64,000 bases of DNA from Echria macrotheca (Eukaryota > Ascomycota > Sordariomycetes > Sordariales > Schizotheciaceae): contig MU839828.1 in NCBI GenBank assembly GCA_030411725.1, positions 1,922,001-1,986,000 on the forward strand, in the 5' to 3' direction. A program made the position numbers and the translations under genes. Below the pieces are notes generated by a model. That model was not told where the DNA came from and ran no database searches. It was given only the letters and a program-made list of their open reading frames with translations. Positions 24,301 to 35,489 of this stretch are shown here, piece after piece. Numbering within the stretch: position 1 is the first letter of the stretch; each line of letters begins with the position of its first letter.

Positions 24301-25095
24301 ACGTCGAATAGTCCTCGCAGTGCGTCCTCGGTAAGCCACTTGTCAGGTATCGAGCTAACAAGGACGGTATTAGCCGAGGCCCGGAGACGATGCTCGGCGC
24401 TCGTAAGATGATCCTGCCGAACTTTGACGTATACCCTGAGCTCAACAAAAAACACTCCGCAGACCCAGACAATGACCAGGAGGGCAAGAACCAAGTGGAC
24501 CCAGCGCCTGCTCTGGTTCTTTGGGGCGATGTTCCCCCATGCCAACGTGTCGAGGCCCGACGGGATATTAGTCTTGTTGTCTTTGAGAGTGTCGATCACT
24601 TGCTGGCCTCTGCCACCAACGTAGTTGAGCGGGATCAAAACCGGAATAACAATCAAGGCTATTGGTACGAATATAACCAGTAGGGTCTGCAGATATCGTA
24701 GGAAGAAGTAGGCATCGAGACCGCACTTCTTAATGACTTCCCGATCTTCGAACTTCATAAGAGCAAAGATCAGGTTCCATGGACTTCGGGGAGGGGGGTC
24801 GGTTCGTTCGCGCTCGGGTACCAAATACGTCTTGGGCTTGCTATGAGGACTTTGTTAGCGGGTGAGTGCGAGTGAAAGGGATCAGGATTTCCCACAATAT
24901 CCTCGCTAGCTTATTCCGTAGTAGGAGAAAGAATCCCATCTGGATGCCAAAAACAACCAGCGAAGTTGCTAAGGCGGTCAAAAATGCCACCAAGCTAATG
25001 CCGCTGGCGTTCAACGCAGACCCGGCGCCCCCAGAAACCGTGGGAGTGGCACCGGCTGTCGTCGCCGTCGGCGACGACGCTGCTGTCGTGCTCAT
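21321..25095 (-). CDS. CSC1/OSCA-type hyperosmolality- or stretch-gated cation channel, long form
   Basis: Two exons, 25095-24896 and 24840-21321, encode 1239 aa. The first TM (SLVAFLTALATSLVVFGIQM) is followed by the join LARIFKPKTYLVPERER. Then come TM1-2 (LQTLLVIFVPIALIVIPVLI; VLALLVIVWVCGVFF), the cytosolic RNA-binding-like PHM7_cyt domain, the conserved AFIQFNNQVAAHMACQSV, and the RSN1_7TM channel core from about residue 690 (VFALVVGMVVLWAFPVAW). A C-terminal soluble tail follows with ERAQARRLGLLPEDDEN and PTVWIPRDDIGVSDDEI. It is much longer than yeast Csc1 (782 aa). The extra length is a charged, disordered insertion (about residues 260-520) in the first cytosolic domain, plus a long tail. 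It probably sits in the plasma membrane. The paralogue identity is not resolved. Confidence 0.9.
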
Positions 25096-26858
25096 GGCTG
25101 GTGGGAGGTTGTAACGACCAGCGTTAGCTAGATTTCATATGGAGCTGAAATTTTGAGATTGGTGAATAGATGTTTCGACGGGCAGACGGCCCTCTCGCTC
25201 GGGAGGTGGAACAGGTCGTGCGTTGGCGCCACGTCAGTCCGTCGCGGGTTCTCGAAGGCAAACCAGCTCGAAAGGTAGCGGGATCGGAAAGCACTAGGTA
25301 GACGGGAGCCACCTGGGGTAATAGGTATTGCCAAGCAGTGGGACGTTGAAGATCGGACGAGATTGGGCGGGGTGGGTTACTGTACAGATTCCCGGAATAC
25401 AAAGGAGATGTGAGCGATAATAGGAAATGCTAAGGACGAAGGATTGGGAATGTGGGAAAGGACGCATAGATGTTGGGCTCCATGGCCCAGGTTTTCAGCA
25501 AACGCCGGGCCAGAGGGTGTCTTCGCAAGATCTGGAGCAACGGGCCGCAGGCAATGACGAACCTGGTTGCGCAGCTGGCAGCTTGAATTGCGCGGGTTTG
25601 CAGGCCATTGTCTGAAACAAGGGAAGCGAGCATGCAGACCCCTTGATTGGATTCCCCAATGACGTCGGAGGCGCCGTCCCGCATCGGCCTGCGATTCGCG
25701 AGCCAATCAAGCAGTTCCTGGCGCCCTGAACGCGCCTGCTGCGACAACGGGTCTTTCTTCTCGTTCATTGTTCACCAGACAATGCCTGGTCAAGAGAAAT
25801 GCCCATAACAGACGCGCGCCTCGAACTATCTTTAGACTTCTTTGGTCGGTCTATCGCATGATTCTTTCTATCGTTCTCGAGCTTTTTGATTGATTTTCGA
25901 GCCGTGGACCTTCACGATACTTTGGACTGGCGTCCTGAGGTGGGGGGCAGGGTCGCCGCTGAATGTCGCTGGTGACATTCCCGTTTCAACAACACCCAAC
26001 CGAGCTCAGGCCGCTCTGAGGACAGTCTCGGCAACGCTATGATGGAGAAAGTCGTTAGACACCCGCCAGGCTATGGATGGGCTATAATTTTCACTACTTT
26101 CCGCTGCTCTGACACTGGTGGCGAGCCTGACGTGCAGTGTGGACATTGCTGAACTGGAGATCTGGGAAGGGCGGGAGGACATTTCTCCCGAACTGGCCAC
26201 GCCGATGACCGGCTCTTTTTCAACGGCCGGGATGCGCATGTTTCTGTGTCGCGAGCGCCCCGACTCCTACCGAACCACGCCGCGACATACTACCAAGCAC
26301 CGTGTGATGGCTTTTCCCGAGGGCCATCTCGAACCAGTTGGTTGACTACCAAATGCAGGGACGTAGGAACGAGTCCAGCTCACGGATCCGATGTCAGCAC
26401 CCTGATCCAAGATAGGTTGGGTTCGGCTTCCGACAGACTGGGATGCAATTGTCCCGTGGTCCAACCGGCAAATGTATTTTCCCTCCTGGATTTGATTCCC
26501 GCGCCGATGTAGCGGGCTCGGAACGCCATGATCTGTCTGGTTTCTCCCGGCAGTTCCCCGCACCGTCCCCTTCTCACCCCACACTCTTCCTGGGGAAGCA
26601 TCCAGGTTATCTTGACGGGGAATCGAATCACAACTGAGGCCGGGGAAGAGGATCTTACCATCCCCACTGCTGTTCCGCACTCAAAAATTGCAATGTGAGG
26701 TACCTGCCGAGGCCGAGACCGCGAACTCGGTATATGTGCATCGCCTTATAATCCAGACTCCGCCCAGTTTGCGAGGCCGCGTCCGTCCTTGAACCCAATA
26801 TTCTGATCTATTATCGGCTCAACTTCACGTGAAGACTTCTTTGCAGTACATCGTTACA
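25096..26858. other. Gene-free 1.76-kb divergent region
   Basis: Lies between the divergent CSC1-like and FAD-monooxygenase genes. Short open frames on both strands show no family similarity and no shared splice structure. On the minus strand a CTAAC branch site and CACCAG directly precede the CSC1-like ATG (25119-25096), so a 5' UTR intron is possible. No RNA gene is recognised. Confidence 0.45.
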
Positions 26859-28299
26859 ATGGCCGACTTTAGAGATCAACGCATCGTGGTCATCGGGGCC
26901 GGTAAGGCTGACCAATCATATCTGCTGCCTTGTAGTGCAACCCCTAACAGACTTCACAGGAATGGGAGGGCTGGGAGTTGCCCTGGCGTTCGCAAAGAAG
27001 GGGTTCAAGAAGATCGATGTGTACGAGACAGCGTCTAACCTTGGCTTTGTGGGTGCTGGAATCCAGATGCCCCCAAACGTGGCCCGGGTATTAGACAGAT
27101 GGGGCGTTTGGGACGAGATCGAAGCAGAGGCTACTAATGTCAAGGACACCAGCATTCGCCGTAAGATCCGCTTGCCCCCGAGTCATGTGGTTGTCTAACA
27201 TGAAGCAGAGGGAAGCACAAATGTCGAGCTCTCGCACGTTTCCATGCCCGACATGAAGGAAAAGTACGGCTACCCTCACTGTACCGGCCACCGGTCCTCC
27301 CTCGCCGGCACCATGTACAAGGGGTGCCAGCAGGAAAAGGCCATTACGTTCCACTTTTCGACCGCTCTAGTCAGCATTGACTCGTACTCCCCCAAGCCCA
27401 CCATAACGGTCAAGCCTCGTGACGGCGACTCGTACAAGGTTGAGGCGGATATTCTCCTAGCCGCCGATGGCATCAAGTCGGTCACCCGTAGCAACATGCT
27501 CGCACTTCTGGGTCTGGAATCGGAAGAAGAGGACACCGGCCAGGCTGCTTACCGCATCATGCTGAAGCGGGAGGAGATGGAGCACGACCCGGAGATGCTG
27601 GCACTCCTTGAGAGTGACACGGTGGTGCGGTGGATCGGCGAGCGGAGACACATCATCGCATACCCGGTGAGCAACCATACGATCTACAACTTGTCGACGG
27701 CGCATCCCGACGACCACTTCGCGTCAGCCACCAACGCGACATACACCACGCGAGGGTCCAAGAAGGCCATGTTCGAGGTTTACGGCGACTTCTGCCCGCT
27801 GGTTCATCGCATGCTCGACCTGGTACCGGAAGGCGAGGTCTGCGAGTGGAAGCTGCGCGTCTACAAGGCCCTGCCGACGTGGGTTCATGGGAGCGTGGCC
27901 CTCCTCGGCGACGCCTGCCACCCGACGCTGCCACATCTCAGCCAGGGTGCCGCCATGGCGATCGAGGACGGCGCGGTGCTGGCCGAGTGTGTGAGCCGCA
28001 TCCCGGCGGACAAGCTGGACGATCCGGCGGCCGTCACCCGCGCCCTGAAGGTCTACGAGCTGCTGCGCAAGCCGCACACGTCGGCCCTTGTCGATCTCGC
28101 GAGCCACTCGGGCCGCGTGCTGCACTTGGGCGAGGGCCAGGCCAAGGAGGAGCGGGATCGGCTGTTCCGTGAGAATGGCAAGTCCGGGTCGGTCCCGGAC
28201 AAGTGGGCCAGTCCGGACGTGCAAAAGATGATTTACTCGAACGACTGCGTCAAGGAGGCCCGCGAGCGGTTCGACGAGTTGTATGCCAGCCTGGCGTAG
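26859..28299 (+). CDS. FAD-dependent monooxygenase, salicylate-hydroxylase-like
   Basis: Three exons (26859-26901, 26960-27160, 27209-28299) encode 444 aa. The FAD-binding dinucleotide motif VVIGAGMGGLG is at the N-terminus and is split by intron 1. The ADGIKS segment (LLAADGIKSVTR; DG motif) is at about residue 205. The second FAD motif is LLGDACHPTLPHLSQGAAMA at about 320 (GD...P). This is the class A flavoprotein hydroxylase fold (PHBH/salicylate hydroxylase family), which uses NAD(P)H and O2. The substrate is unknown; an aromatic acid or a secondary metabolite is typical. The genes around it are unrelated housekeeping genes, so there is no sign of a biosynthetic cluster. Confidence 0.88.
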
Positions 28300-29268
28300 G
28301 TTGTAGGGTTTTGTTAGAAAGGAGCGGCATGGTGTCTTGTGTAAAAGTTGGATAGACTAATCGGACTGAGCGTCTTGAATGGAGATTATGATCTGACTGG
28401 TAATCGACCAATCCCTCTTGCCATCGTTGGTTTGTTTACACCTTCTCGGAATGGTCATCAAACATTTGAGTCACAGCTTATCGGTGCTACCACCGACAAG
28501 CAGTGAAAGTTGGCGCCAATCTCAGCCCCTGAGAATAACAAAAAAACGAGACATAGATTACAATAGCTCGAGTACATCGGAGGACGCACAGAAACCCAAA
28601 TCAGACACAGACAGAATGTATCATGGAATCGTTTATCAAACCAGCCGCTTTAAAATAGATAAAATCGAGGAATAAGCAGCAACAGGTAAAGGAAATACGC
28701 TGGGTACCGTGTTCACCATTCCCCCCTTCCTTTCCCTGTTTATCAACACCCCCAAACATTTGACTCCTCCTGTGCTCCCAACTTCATCCCTCTTGCTCCT
28801 CTGCATCGCCCCATTTCCCAAGGACCGGAAAGTCGGGGCCGCTCTGAAATATGACAACAGTAGTCTCATCGAGACAAAAGAAAATCCCCGCTGTATGCGC
28901 GCCCTCACTCTCTCGTACAACACCCATGAACAACATCCGTATTTCTGCCCTCTCGTAGTATTTACGTCTCATGTTCCCGCTCCATTATCCTCCCGAACTG
29001 CATCCGAGATGGTTGAGATCTCGACCAGCTTCTCGATGTCGACGTACGGCGAAGGGTCCGAAGTTCGGTTGGCGTCGGGGTCGGTAATGTGAAGGAAGAA
29101 ACCCTCCTGACGAAAAGGGGCGAATCGATATCATCACCACTCGAATGCCGGTTTCCGTTTCGTTCGGGTCGAGTCGAGTCGGCCATTCGCCCCTTCCTTC
29201 TTCCCCCCATCCATACCCCGACAAACACACCCGCGAACCTCCCCTCAGCTCATCACATTGCGCGCTCT
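28300..29268. other. Intergenic between convergent FAD-monooxygenase and CYSTM genes
   Basis: About 970 bp with CT-rich stretches near 28720-28800. It presumably holds the 3' UTRs, a long one for the CYSTM gene. No gene is supported. Confidence 0.45.
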
Positions 29269-29682
29269 TTAAAAGAGACAATCCAAGCAGCAGCAGCACG
29301 CAAAACCAGCCAACAGCGCCGTCAAGCAATTCTACCCGAACAAACCACCGTTAGCTCATCACCAACCACTTCCATAGAGAAAAGAAGAGGGAAGAAATAC
29401 CGAAGACCCGCTATCCTTCTGCGGCTGCTGTTGATAGTAACCGCCCTGCGGAGGATACCCTCCCTGGGGGGGATACCCGCCGCCCTGCTGAGGAGGATAA
29501 TACCCTTGCGGTGGCGGCTGCTGGCCGTAGCCCATGGGCGGCGCCTGCTGGTAGTATCCGTCCTGGGGCGGGGGCGAGCCGTATGCCGGGGCGCCGGGCG
29601 GAGGATAGGGGGAGCCGCCGTACGACGGCTGGGGCGGGGCCGGGCTGCCGTAGTGCGGCGGTTCGTCGTGTTTTCCCGACAT
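29269..29682 (-). CDS. CYSTM-family protein with Pro/Gly/Tyr/Gln-rich N-terminus
   Basis: Two exons, 29682-29401 and 29331-29269 (69-nt intron), encode 114 aa. The N-terminal 90 residues are a GYPPQG/YYQQ-type low-complexity repeat. The second exon reads NCLTALLAGFACCCCLDCLF and then stops; this is the cysteine-rich CYSTM module, a short tail-anchored membrane segment linked to stress resistance in fungi and plants (yeast YDL012C/YBR016W family). Without exon 2 the reading frame would run on without this module, so the join is confident. A likely 5' UTR intron is annotated separately (29726-29971). It probably localises to the plasma membrane. Confidence 0.85.
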
Positions 29683-31314
29683 TTTTTTAGGACTGTTTCT
29701 TCCTTTCGCGACGGGAATCCGATAGCTGGGTATTTCGCGTTAGTGTTTTGCGCGCCGGTTTATTTGGTGGCGAGAGGGAATGCGAAAGGTGAGAAAGAGA
29801 AGACGTGTGTTGTTGGGAATGGGAAGGGTGTGTGTTCTGGCCGGAAGCGAAAAGTGAAGGATTAACACCAAAAGAAATCGGGCGGGTCGGAACTCGATTG
29901 CGCTTTTGAGTGGTTGGCTGGGGCAACTCGGGGCTGTCGGCTGACGGAGCCAAGACATCGAGCTTACTTACCTGGGAAAGTCGATTTGCAATTTGTTCTC
30001 CGAGATGGTCAAAGAGGGAGGAGGGGTTGCGAGATTCCAAACTTTTTGGAAGTGCTGTTCGGGATGTTAAAAGTCGCTGCGCAGGCCGCGGCTGTGCTGC
30101 TGTATCGGCTGCAGGGGCTCAGTACTGTGGTAGCATCCACTGAAGCACAAGCGGGCAGTACCTGACGACGGATTCGACAATTGCTGCGGTCAACCTGACG
30201 GTTATTCGTCGCGCAGATACGATCTGGCAGACCAGCGAGAGGCACGGCGTCACAGAGGAAGGAAGTTTCGAGGGATTCGACACATCCAAACGACGATGAA
30301 ACAAAGGGAAGCGAAGAAACCGGCTGCGGAGGCCTCTTGCCAAGCAACTATACTCGGTTTTTGACAACAAAGGGCACACCACACCATTAGCCCCTCTCAG
30401 CGTCCCCCAAAGCGCGGAACATCAGACTGACGTGTGCGGGATTGGCACCGCCCTTTTCGCTTTTGGGAGAAGATGCCGTCGTGCCGTCCAGATGACATCC
30501 GGAATTGCGTGTAGAACTGCGCCACTGTCAAAAGGCCGCGGAGGACAAGTGGCGACGAGATGAGACGCGATTTCGCTGGCCAACCATGTTGCCATGTTGA
30601 GCCGAAAGCGAGGTGGTCCCGATTGCGATAGTTAGGTTCCAAAAAGGCAGAGGCGTAGATCTCGGTCTTGCTTGTCACGATACATATATTCTATGCGCGG
30701 ATTGCATTTGGTACGGGCAAGATGGTATATCCGTACCTGAAGGAACCCTATCCCATACGGATAATCCGTATTTCGGGAGGGGTTTGGAATTCCGCTGCGT
30801 ACAGCTCCGGAGAATCGGGATGTAGCGTTTGAATATGTAAGAGACCTCGATGTCCTTACTCTGCCATTCTTAGAATTCAGCGAATCAACAGAAATGATAA
30901 AACTCAGTAGAACACCTCGAAAGGTATCGGATACAGTTCCAAGTCCGAGGCACTGTGTCGATGGAGTCTGGTGCTGTGTAAGTGCACGGGCCAATCAGTC
31001 ACAAGCTTACCACCCCGCAACCTCGAGCCAGCTCGGTTCAACTACCGACGCCGAAGACAACAAAAGGTACACGACAGGTCAAAGGTGACTATAATTACCA
31101 GGAATCCATATCTCGTTGAAATTCTCAGACACCTATACAGCCAACCACAGAAGGCTTCGCATCAGCACCAGCACGCAGCGAAAGTTACACCACATCAAAA
31201 CCTCCAACGACACCGAGAGCCATCGACCTTGGAACACCACAACATCGACTTACTCACACCTCAAGTCTCTCTTTAACTTCAAGGCGGCCGAAGTCACAGC
31301 TAAAGGGAAAAAAG
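29683..31314. promoter_or_regulatory. Divergent 1.63-kb region: CYSTM 5' UTR/promoter and RIB7 promoter
   Basis: Apart from the probable CYSTM 5' UTR intron, I see no gene. Open frames on the minus strand upstream of the CYSTM start (29687-30040) are explained as untranslated leader. Confidence 0.5.
29726..29971 (-). other. Probable 5' UTR intron of the CYSTM gene
   Basis: The minus strand has an ideal donor, CCCAG|GTAAGTAAGC (29971 downwards). A CACTAAC branch site and an ACCCAG acceptor (ending 29726) follow, 43 nt before the ATG. The intron would be 246 nt, longer than the coding introns of this window, as is common for leader introns. Confidence 0.65.
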
Positions 31315-32118
31315 ATGGCAGACCAAGAAACCCTAACCTTCCCCCCCTCCCTCGCCGCCCCTTTCACCCCCTACCTCCCCCCACCTTCCTCTTCCCTTTC
31401 CCCTTACGCTTCTTCTTATCTCCTCCCCTTCGTAACCCTCACCTTCGCAACCTCCCTCGACTCCTCCCTATCCCTCTCCCCCGGCGTCCGCACCACCCTC
31501 TCCGGCCCCCTCTCCAAGTCAATGACGCACCACCTCCGCGCCCACCACGCGTCCATCCTCATCGGTGCCGGCACCGCCATAGCCGACGACCCCGGCCTAA
31601 ACTGCCGCATCGCCTCCTCAGTATCTCCGCGCCCCATTGTACTCGATCCCCGCGCGCGCTGGGCCGTCACAGCGGAGAGCAAGGTCATCCGGCTGGCGGG
31701 TGCGGGCCAGGGACTCGCGCCGTTCATCCTGGTTTCTCAAGATGTGAAAGTTCCAGCGGAGAGGGAGGAGGTTCTTCGGGGCGTGGGCGGGCGATATATC
31801 CGACTCGCGACGGCAGATAACAAATTCGCGTGGCGGGATGTGTTGCGTGTTATTAGGGCCAACGGGTTGGGGAGTGTCATGGTCGAGGGGGGAGGGGACG
31901 TTATCAACTCGCTACTCCGGGCGCCTGATAATGAGTTAGTCAGGTCGGTCATTGTTACGATTGCGCCGACATGGCTTGGAAAAGGGGGAGTGGTGGTATC
32001 GCCCGAGCGGACGACTGACGCCGACGGACAGCCTGCGCCTCCGATCAGGCTGACCAACATCAAGTGGATTCCATTAGGAGAAGATGTGGTTGTCTGCGGC
32101 GAGATTCTTCGCCCATAA
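31315..32118 (+). CDS. RIB7: 2,5-diamino-6-ribosylamino-4(3H)-pyrimidinone 5'-phosphate reductase
   Basis: Rib7 reduces the ribosylamino side chain with NADPH in the fungal-type riboflavin pathway, after GTP cyclohydrolase II. A single exon codes 267 aa, the expected size. The RibD C-terminal/DHFR-like fold shows a Pro/Ser-rich start, the LTFATSLDSSLSL strand, SMTHHLRAHHASILIGAGT with ADDPGLNCR (family signature), and VMVEGGGDVINSLL (the NADPH-binding glycine motif). The C-terminus IKWIPLGEDVVVCGEILRP matches the last strand. The NCS1 permease gene converges from only 87 bp downstream, so the 3' ends probably overlap. Confidence 0.93.
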   Translation: MADQETLTFPPSLAAPFTPYLPPPSSSLSPYASSYLLPFVTLTFATSLDSSLSLSPGVRTTLSGPLSKSMTHHLRAHHASILIGAGTAIADDPGLNCRIASSVSPRPIVLDPRARWAVTAESKVIRLAGAGQGLAPFILVSQDVKVPAEREEVLRGVGGRYIRLATADNKFAWRDVLRVIRANGLGSVMVEGGGDVINSLLRAPDNELVRSVIVTIAPTWLGKGGVVVSPERTTDADGQPAPPIRLTNIKWIPLGEDVVVCGEILRP

Positions 32119-32205
32119 TCGCAGCAACACATAAAAGGGACATCATCTTTTCATTCATGATCCTGTGCTTGTTGGACAGCGCGCCGACCCTATGCTATTC
32201 GGAAT

Positions 32206-33955
32206 TTACAAACGCCTCCTCACTTGAATCTCGATCCATCGGAACGGCAAATAGCAAATGGCTGTCACGATGAAAGCCATCTCGAACCCAATATCACCGG
32301 TCTTCTCGGCGATTGGCCCGGTATACCACGGCGCCGCCATCCCCGGTATAACCAAACCCATACTGCAGACCGCCGCTCCCATGGCCGCAATTCCGGGAGG
32401 CAACTTGCGCCCAACATTCCAGATGGCGTGGTCAAACGTGCTGTAGTCCATCCTCCGGAATACAACCAGCTCCGTGATGATGACGGCATCAAAACACCCA
32501 GCCCAGTAGCCAATGAGTGCCAAAAAGTTGGTAAGACTCTCCTCCCATTCTTCCGCCGCCTTGATAGAGCAGGGAATCAAGATGGCGACGGTGACGAGGA
32601 TGAAGACGAACCGGGGGACCTTGGCGAAAGGGGGCACCAACATCTGGAGGCACAGCGAGATACTGTACACCGAGATGGAAATGTTCCCACAGACGCTGAG
32701 CGCCAACAAGACCAGGATAAACTTTCCAAAGCCACCGACCGGCGCAAGCATTTCGCTCATCACGCCCCCTATGCCGGTAACTTGGTATGCGGCATCCCAC
32801 GAGGGCACATTAGCCACTGCTCCACCAATGGCCGCCCCAAGGATCAGGAGAGGGACTGACGGGATAAGGAACCCAAAATACATGTAAAAGAATACTTTAA
32901 CCCTGCCACAATGTCAGCAACTTAGGGCATAAGGGATCCCGGGAGGGCTTACTTTGAAACGCCTGTTGGATTGTGGTAGACGGTATAGTCGGACGAAGTA
33001 CCCCCAAAGGTGATGAAGTATCCAGCGATCAGGCAGCCGTAGGAAAACACCTGGGACACGGTCGCCGGAGGGGCATCGGTCTGCAGGTGGAGGTAACGTC
33101 CGCCACAACCCACAGCAATAACCAACGAAACCAGGTTGGGTATCCAACTCCATCGCTCGTAGAAGTGGACGGCCCTGAAACCGAGCAGGGACACAGCAAA
33201 AGACACGAGGCAGGTGATGACAATCCCCACGCTGACACTGACGTTCTCTGGGTTTATAGCGGCGAGGCTCTGTCCGCCCACCACAGCTGACAAGAGACAG
33301 AAGCCGGTGACCGTTGCTGCATTCAATAGCAGGGGTATCGTGACGAGATATCTCCTGGGAAGCCACAAGTCAATGGTTGCCACAGAGAAGAGCCCCAAAA
33401 TCCAGAGATGCCTACCCGAACGAATATCTCGCTTGGACAAGCTGTCTCAAGCCAGTTTCCATCCCACCAAGTCCCATAAAGGCCGGCGGGATGCAAGTGA
33501 GCATGGCGAAGAACAAAATAACGAGGGCAGCGTCTCTCAGAGACATGCCAAATGTTAAGGTGGCAAGCAAGCCCGTGGGGAGACTACGACGGTCAATACC
33601 TCCACCGGACGATATCCAGGGATACTCACGGCAAGAGGTTCAGGAGACAAGTGAAGAACACCGTGAACAGATTACTGTAGTTGGTATTGGTACGGTGTTC
33701 GAGGGGTACGGGCTTGATCCCGTTTTCCTCGACGCCTGCATCCAGTAGCCGTTGATACCATCGTGGGTGCTTCTCGGGGTGGATCTCGTAAACCTCGCCA
33801 TCCTTGACGGCGAGTCTAGATAGTAAGTCGGCTCCAAAGCTGTATTTTTCCTTGCGTCCTCGAGTCGAGATCTCTGCGGCCCCACTCTGTTGTTGTTTCT
33901 CAATGTCCTCTGGGCTCTCGGCTCCGCTCCTCGGAGAGTTGCCGAATGAAGACAT
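32206..33955 (-). CDS. NCS1 purine-cytosine permease (Fcy2/FcyB type)
   Basis: A plasma-membrane H+ symporter for cytosine and purines. Four exons: 33955-33630, 33583-33416, 33354-32953 and 32902-32206, for 530 aa. The joins recover family blocks: LLNLLPLPTGLLATLTFGMS, LRQLVQARYSFGRYLVTIP (the RYSFG signature of NCS1 transporters), SSDYTVYHNPTGVSKVKVFF, and a C-terminal set of TM helices such as LVLLALSVCGNISISVYSIS. About 12 TM segments follow a soluble N-terminus ending KHPRWYQRLLDAGVEENGIK. The ATG at 33955 (MSSFGNSPRSG) was chosen over one 45 nt upstream, which is also possible. The exact nucleobase specificity is inferred from the subfamily. Confidence 0.92.
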
Positions 33956-35489
33956 GGCGATGAAGATATCTAGGTTGGTGCCTGAGTCACAAATTTTCAA
34001 CGGCAGGAGACTTGCCTTTTCTATCTACTGAGGACCCGGCATGTGAAGAACTTGCAGGGCTAGAGAGGGTGGGGGGAGCCCGGAGAGGGGCGCTTGATGG
34101 CGAAAAAGGGCCACACGCCGCGAGAAACCCTGTGAACCCGCGGAGCAAGACAAGTTTGGTGTCGCCCAGCCGGCGCCACCAAACACGTAAAAACCCCGAG
34201 TACCACAATATGTTGGTCCGGCGGGTTACCTATCGTCTGCATGCCGGGAGGCGGGCCAGGGTGAAAAAGCAGTGGGGTTGACTTGTCCATGATTTGCCAG
34301 TCCCCAGGTCCTTTGGATCGGTAAACCTCTTCTGGATTCGGATGGGCGGGGAGATCAGAGAGACCTGTGTCAACCTGCAACCATGAATGGCTCATGGATG
34401 TTCCCGGGATGGCATACATCTTTGGTGTGCGTCCGGTGACATTGTGAGTTGCTTGGCTGGATGCCGGGTATTTCCGTTTCTGATGAGGAACATCATGAAG
34501 CTAAGCTGCCGTCCTCGATGCCAAAACTTGTAAAATCTCTTCAATGCCTCTCGACATGGAAGGAGAATGAGCAATTCCTCCGACGTTCCTCGCGCCTTCC
34601 CTGAAATCACGCATTGTGTTCAAGCAAACCGGAACTTCCCGAGTTGGCCGAGCCCCTGCTTGATCGAGAGGACGCGGACTTGCCATTTTCGGTGACCCTT
34701 TTGCCGCGGAAAACCGATGGAGCTACCAACATTATTTGCAGAAATTCCCATTTGCTTCTGGGGTATGCCGATGGTCAGTTTGGGACCATTCAGGTAAAAA
34801 CGCAAGATTGAAAGGATGCAGCTGGCATCAACTGTGCGGCGATTATTAGGTTTGTTGGCAGACGCCTGCATGTCACCGCAAGCAAGGGTTGGTCGGACGA
34901 GATCTTGTGTCACCCGAGATCAGAGAATTTTGGATGCACCTTTTGCTGGGGACTTTTGTTGCAGAACCGATGACATGCTCTGCCTTTGCTGCGGAGTAAA
35001 GGCCGCCGAGGAGAATGTCAAGCCTGCAGGCGGCATCACATCACCGCAACCTTCGATCACACCGCTCCAAGGTACCGGGAACAAGCCCAGTAAATACTTC
35101 GGCAGTCGCGCTCAGAGGAATTTGGAGCCAAACTTAGAGTGCCGAGACATATGCACGCCCGTTGCCTGGCATTGATTTAAGGACTCGATCGAGGACAAGG
35201 TTCGCTGCTTAACCGCCTGCTCCTTCCCGAGGGTTAGGGTTGAGTCCGCCGGAGAGCCTGTGGCTGAAGCGGGGTGCGCCCAACTGAAACCCAGTCGTCG
35301 GGAACCCCACCTTACGTGTCGTGGGCAGCTGCCAACTTCGCGCTTTGCAGTTAGGAACTCCAGAGCTCGGTGTTCTCGCATTAGTTTCCGCTCCGGCCAT
35401 ATTTCCTTTCTGCAGCTAGATTTCGTTTGCGTATCTCTGCGCGATAGCTGTCGCTAAGGGAGGAGCTGGCTCAGCCCGCGACCGCCACG
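33956..35489. promoter_or_regulatory. Divergent 1.53-kb region: NCS1 permease and SEC1 promoters
   Basis: No gene is recognised. A telomere-like GGGTTAGGGTT lies at 35231-35241, and the rest is unstructured, moderately GC-rich sequence. Confidence 0.45.
35231..35241. promoter_or_regulatory. Telobox-like motif (GGGTTAGGGTT)
   Basis: This is the reverse orientation of the motif at 3472. It lies about 250 bp upstream of the SEC1 start codon. Function is inference only. Confidence 0.35.

Noticed and set aside
25430..25768. Open frame and neighbours in the CSC1-FAD monooxygenase gap
   Set aside because: Several overlapping short frames on both strands with no consistent exon structure or similarity.
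29687..30040. Minus-strand open frame upstream of the CYSTM gene
   Set aside because: It contains a strong splice donor, branch site and acceptor and is better read as a 5' UTR intron.
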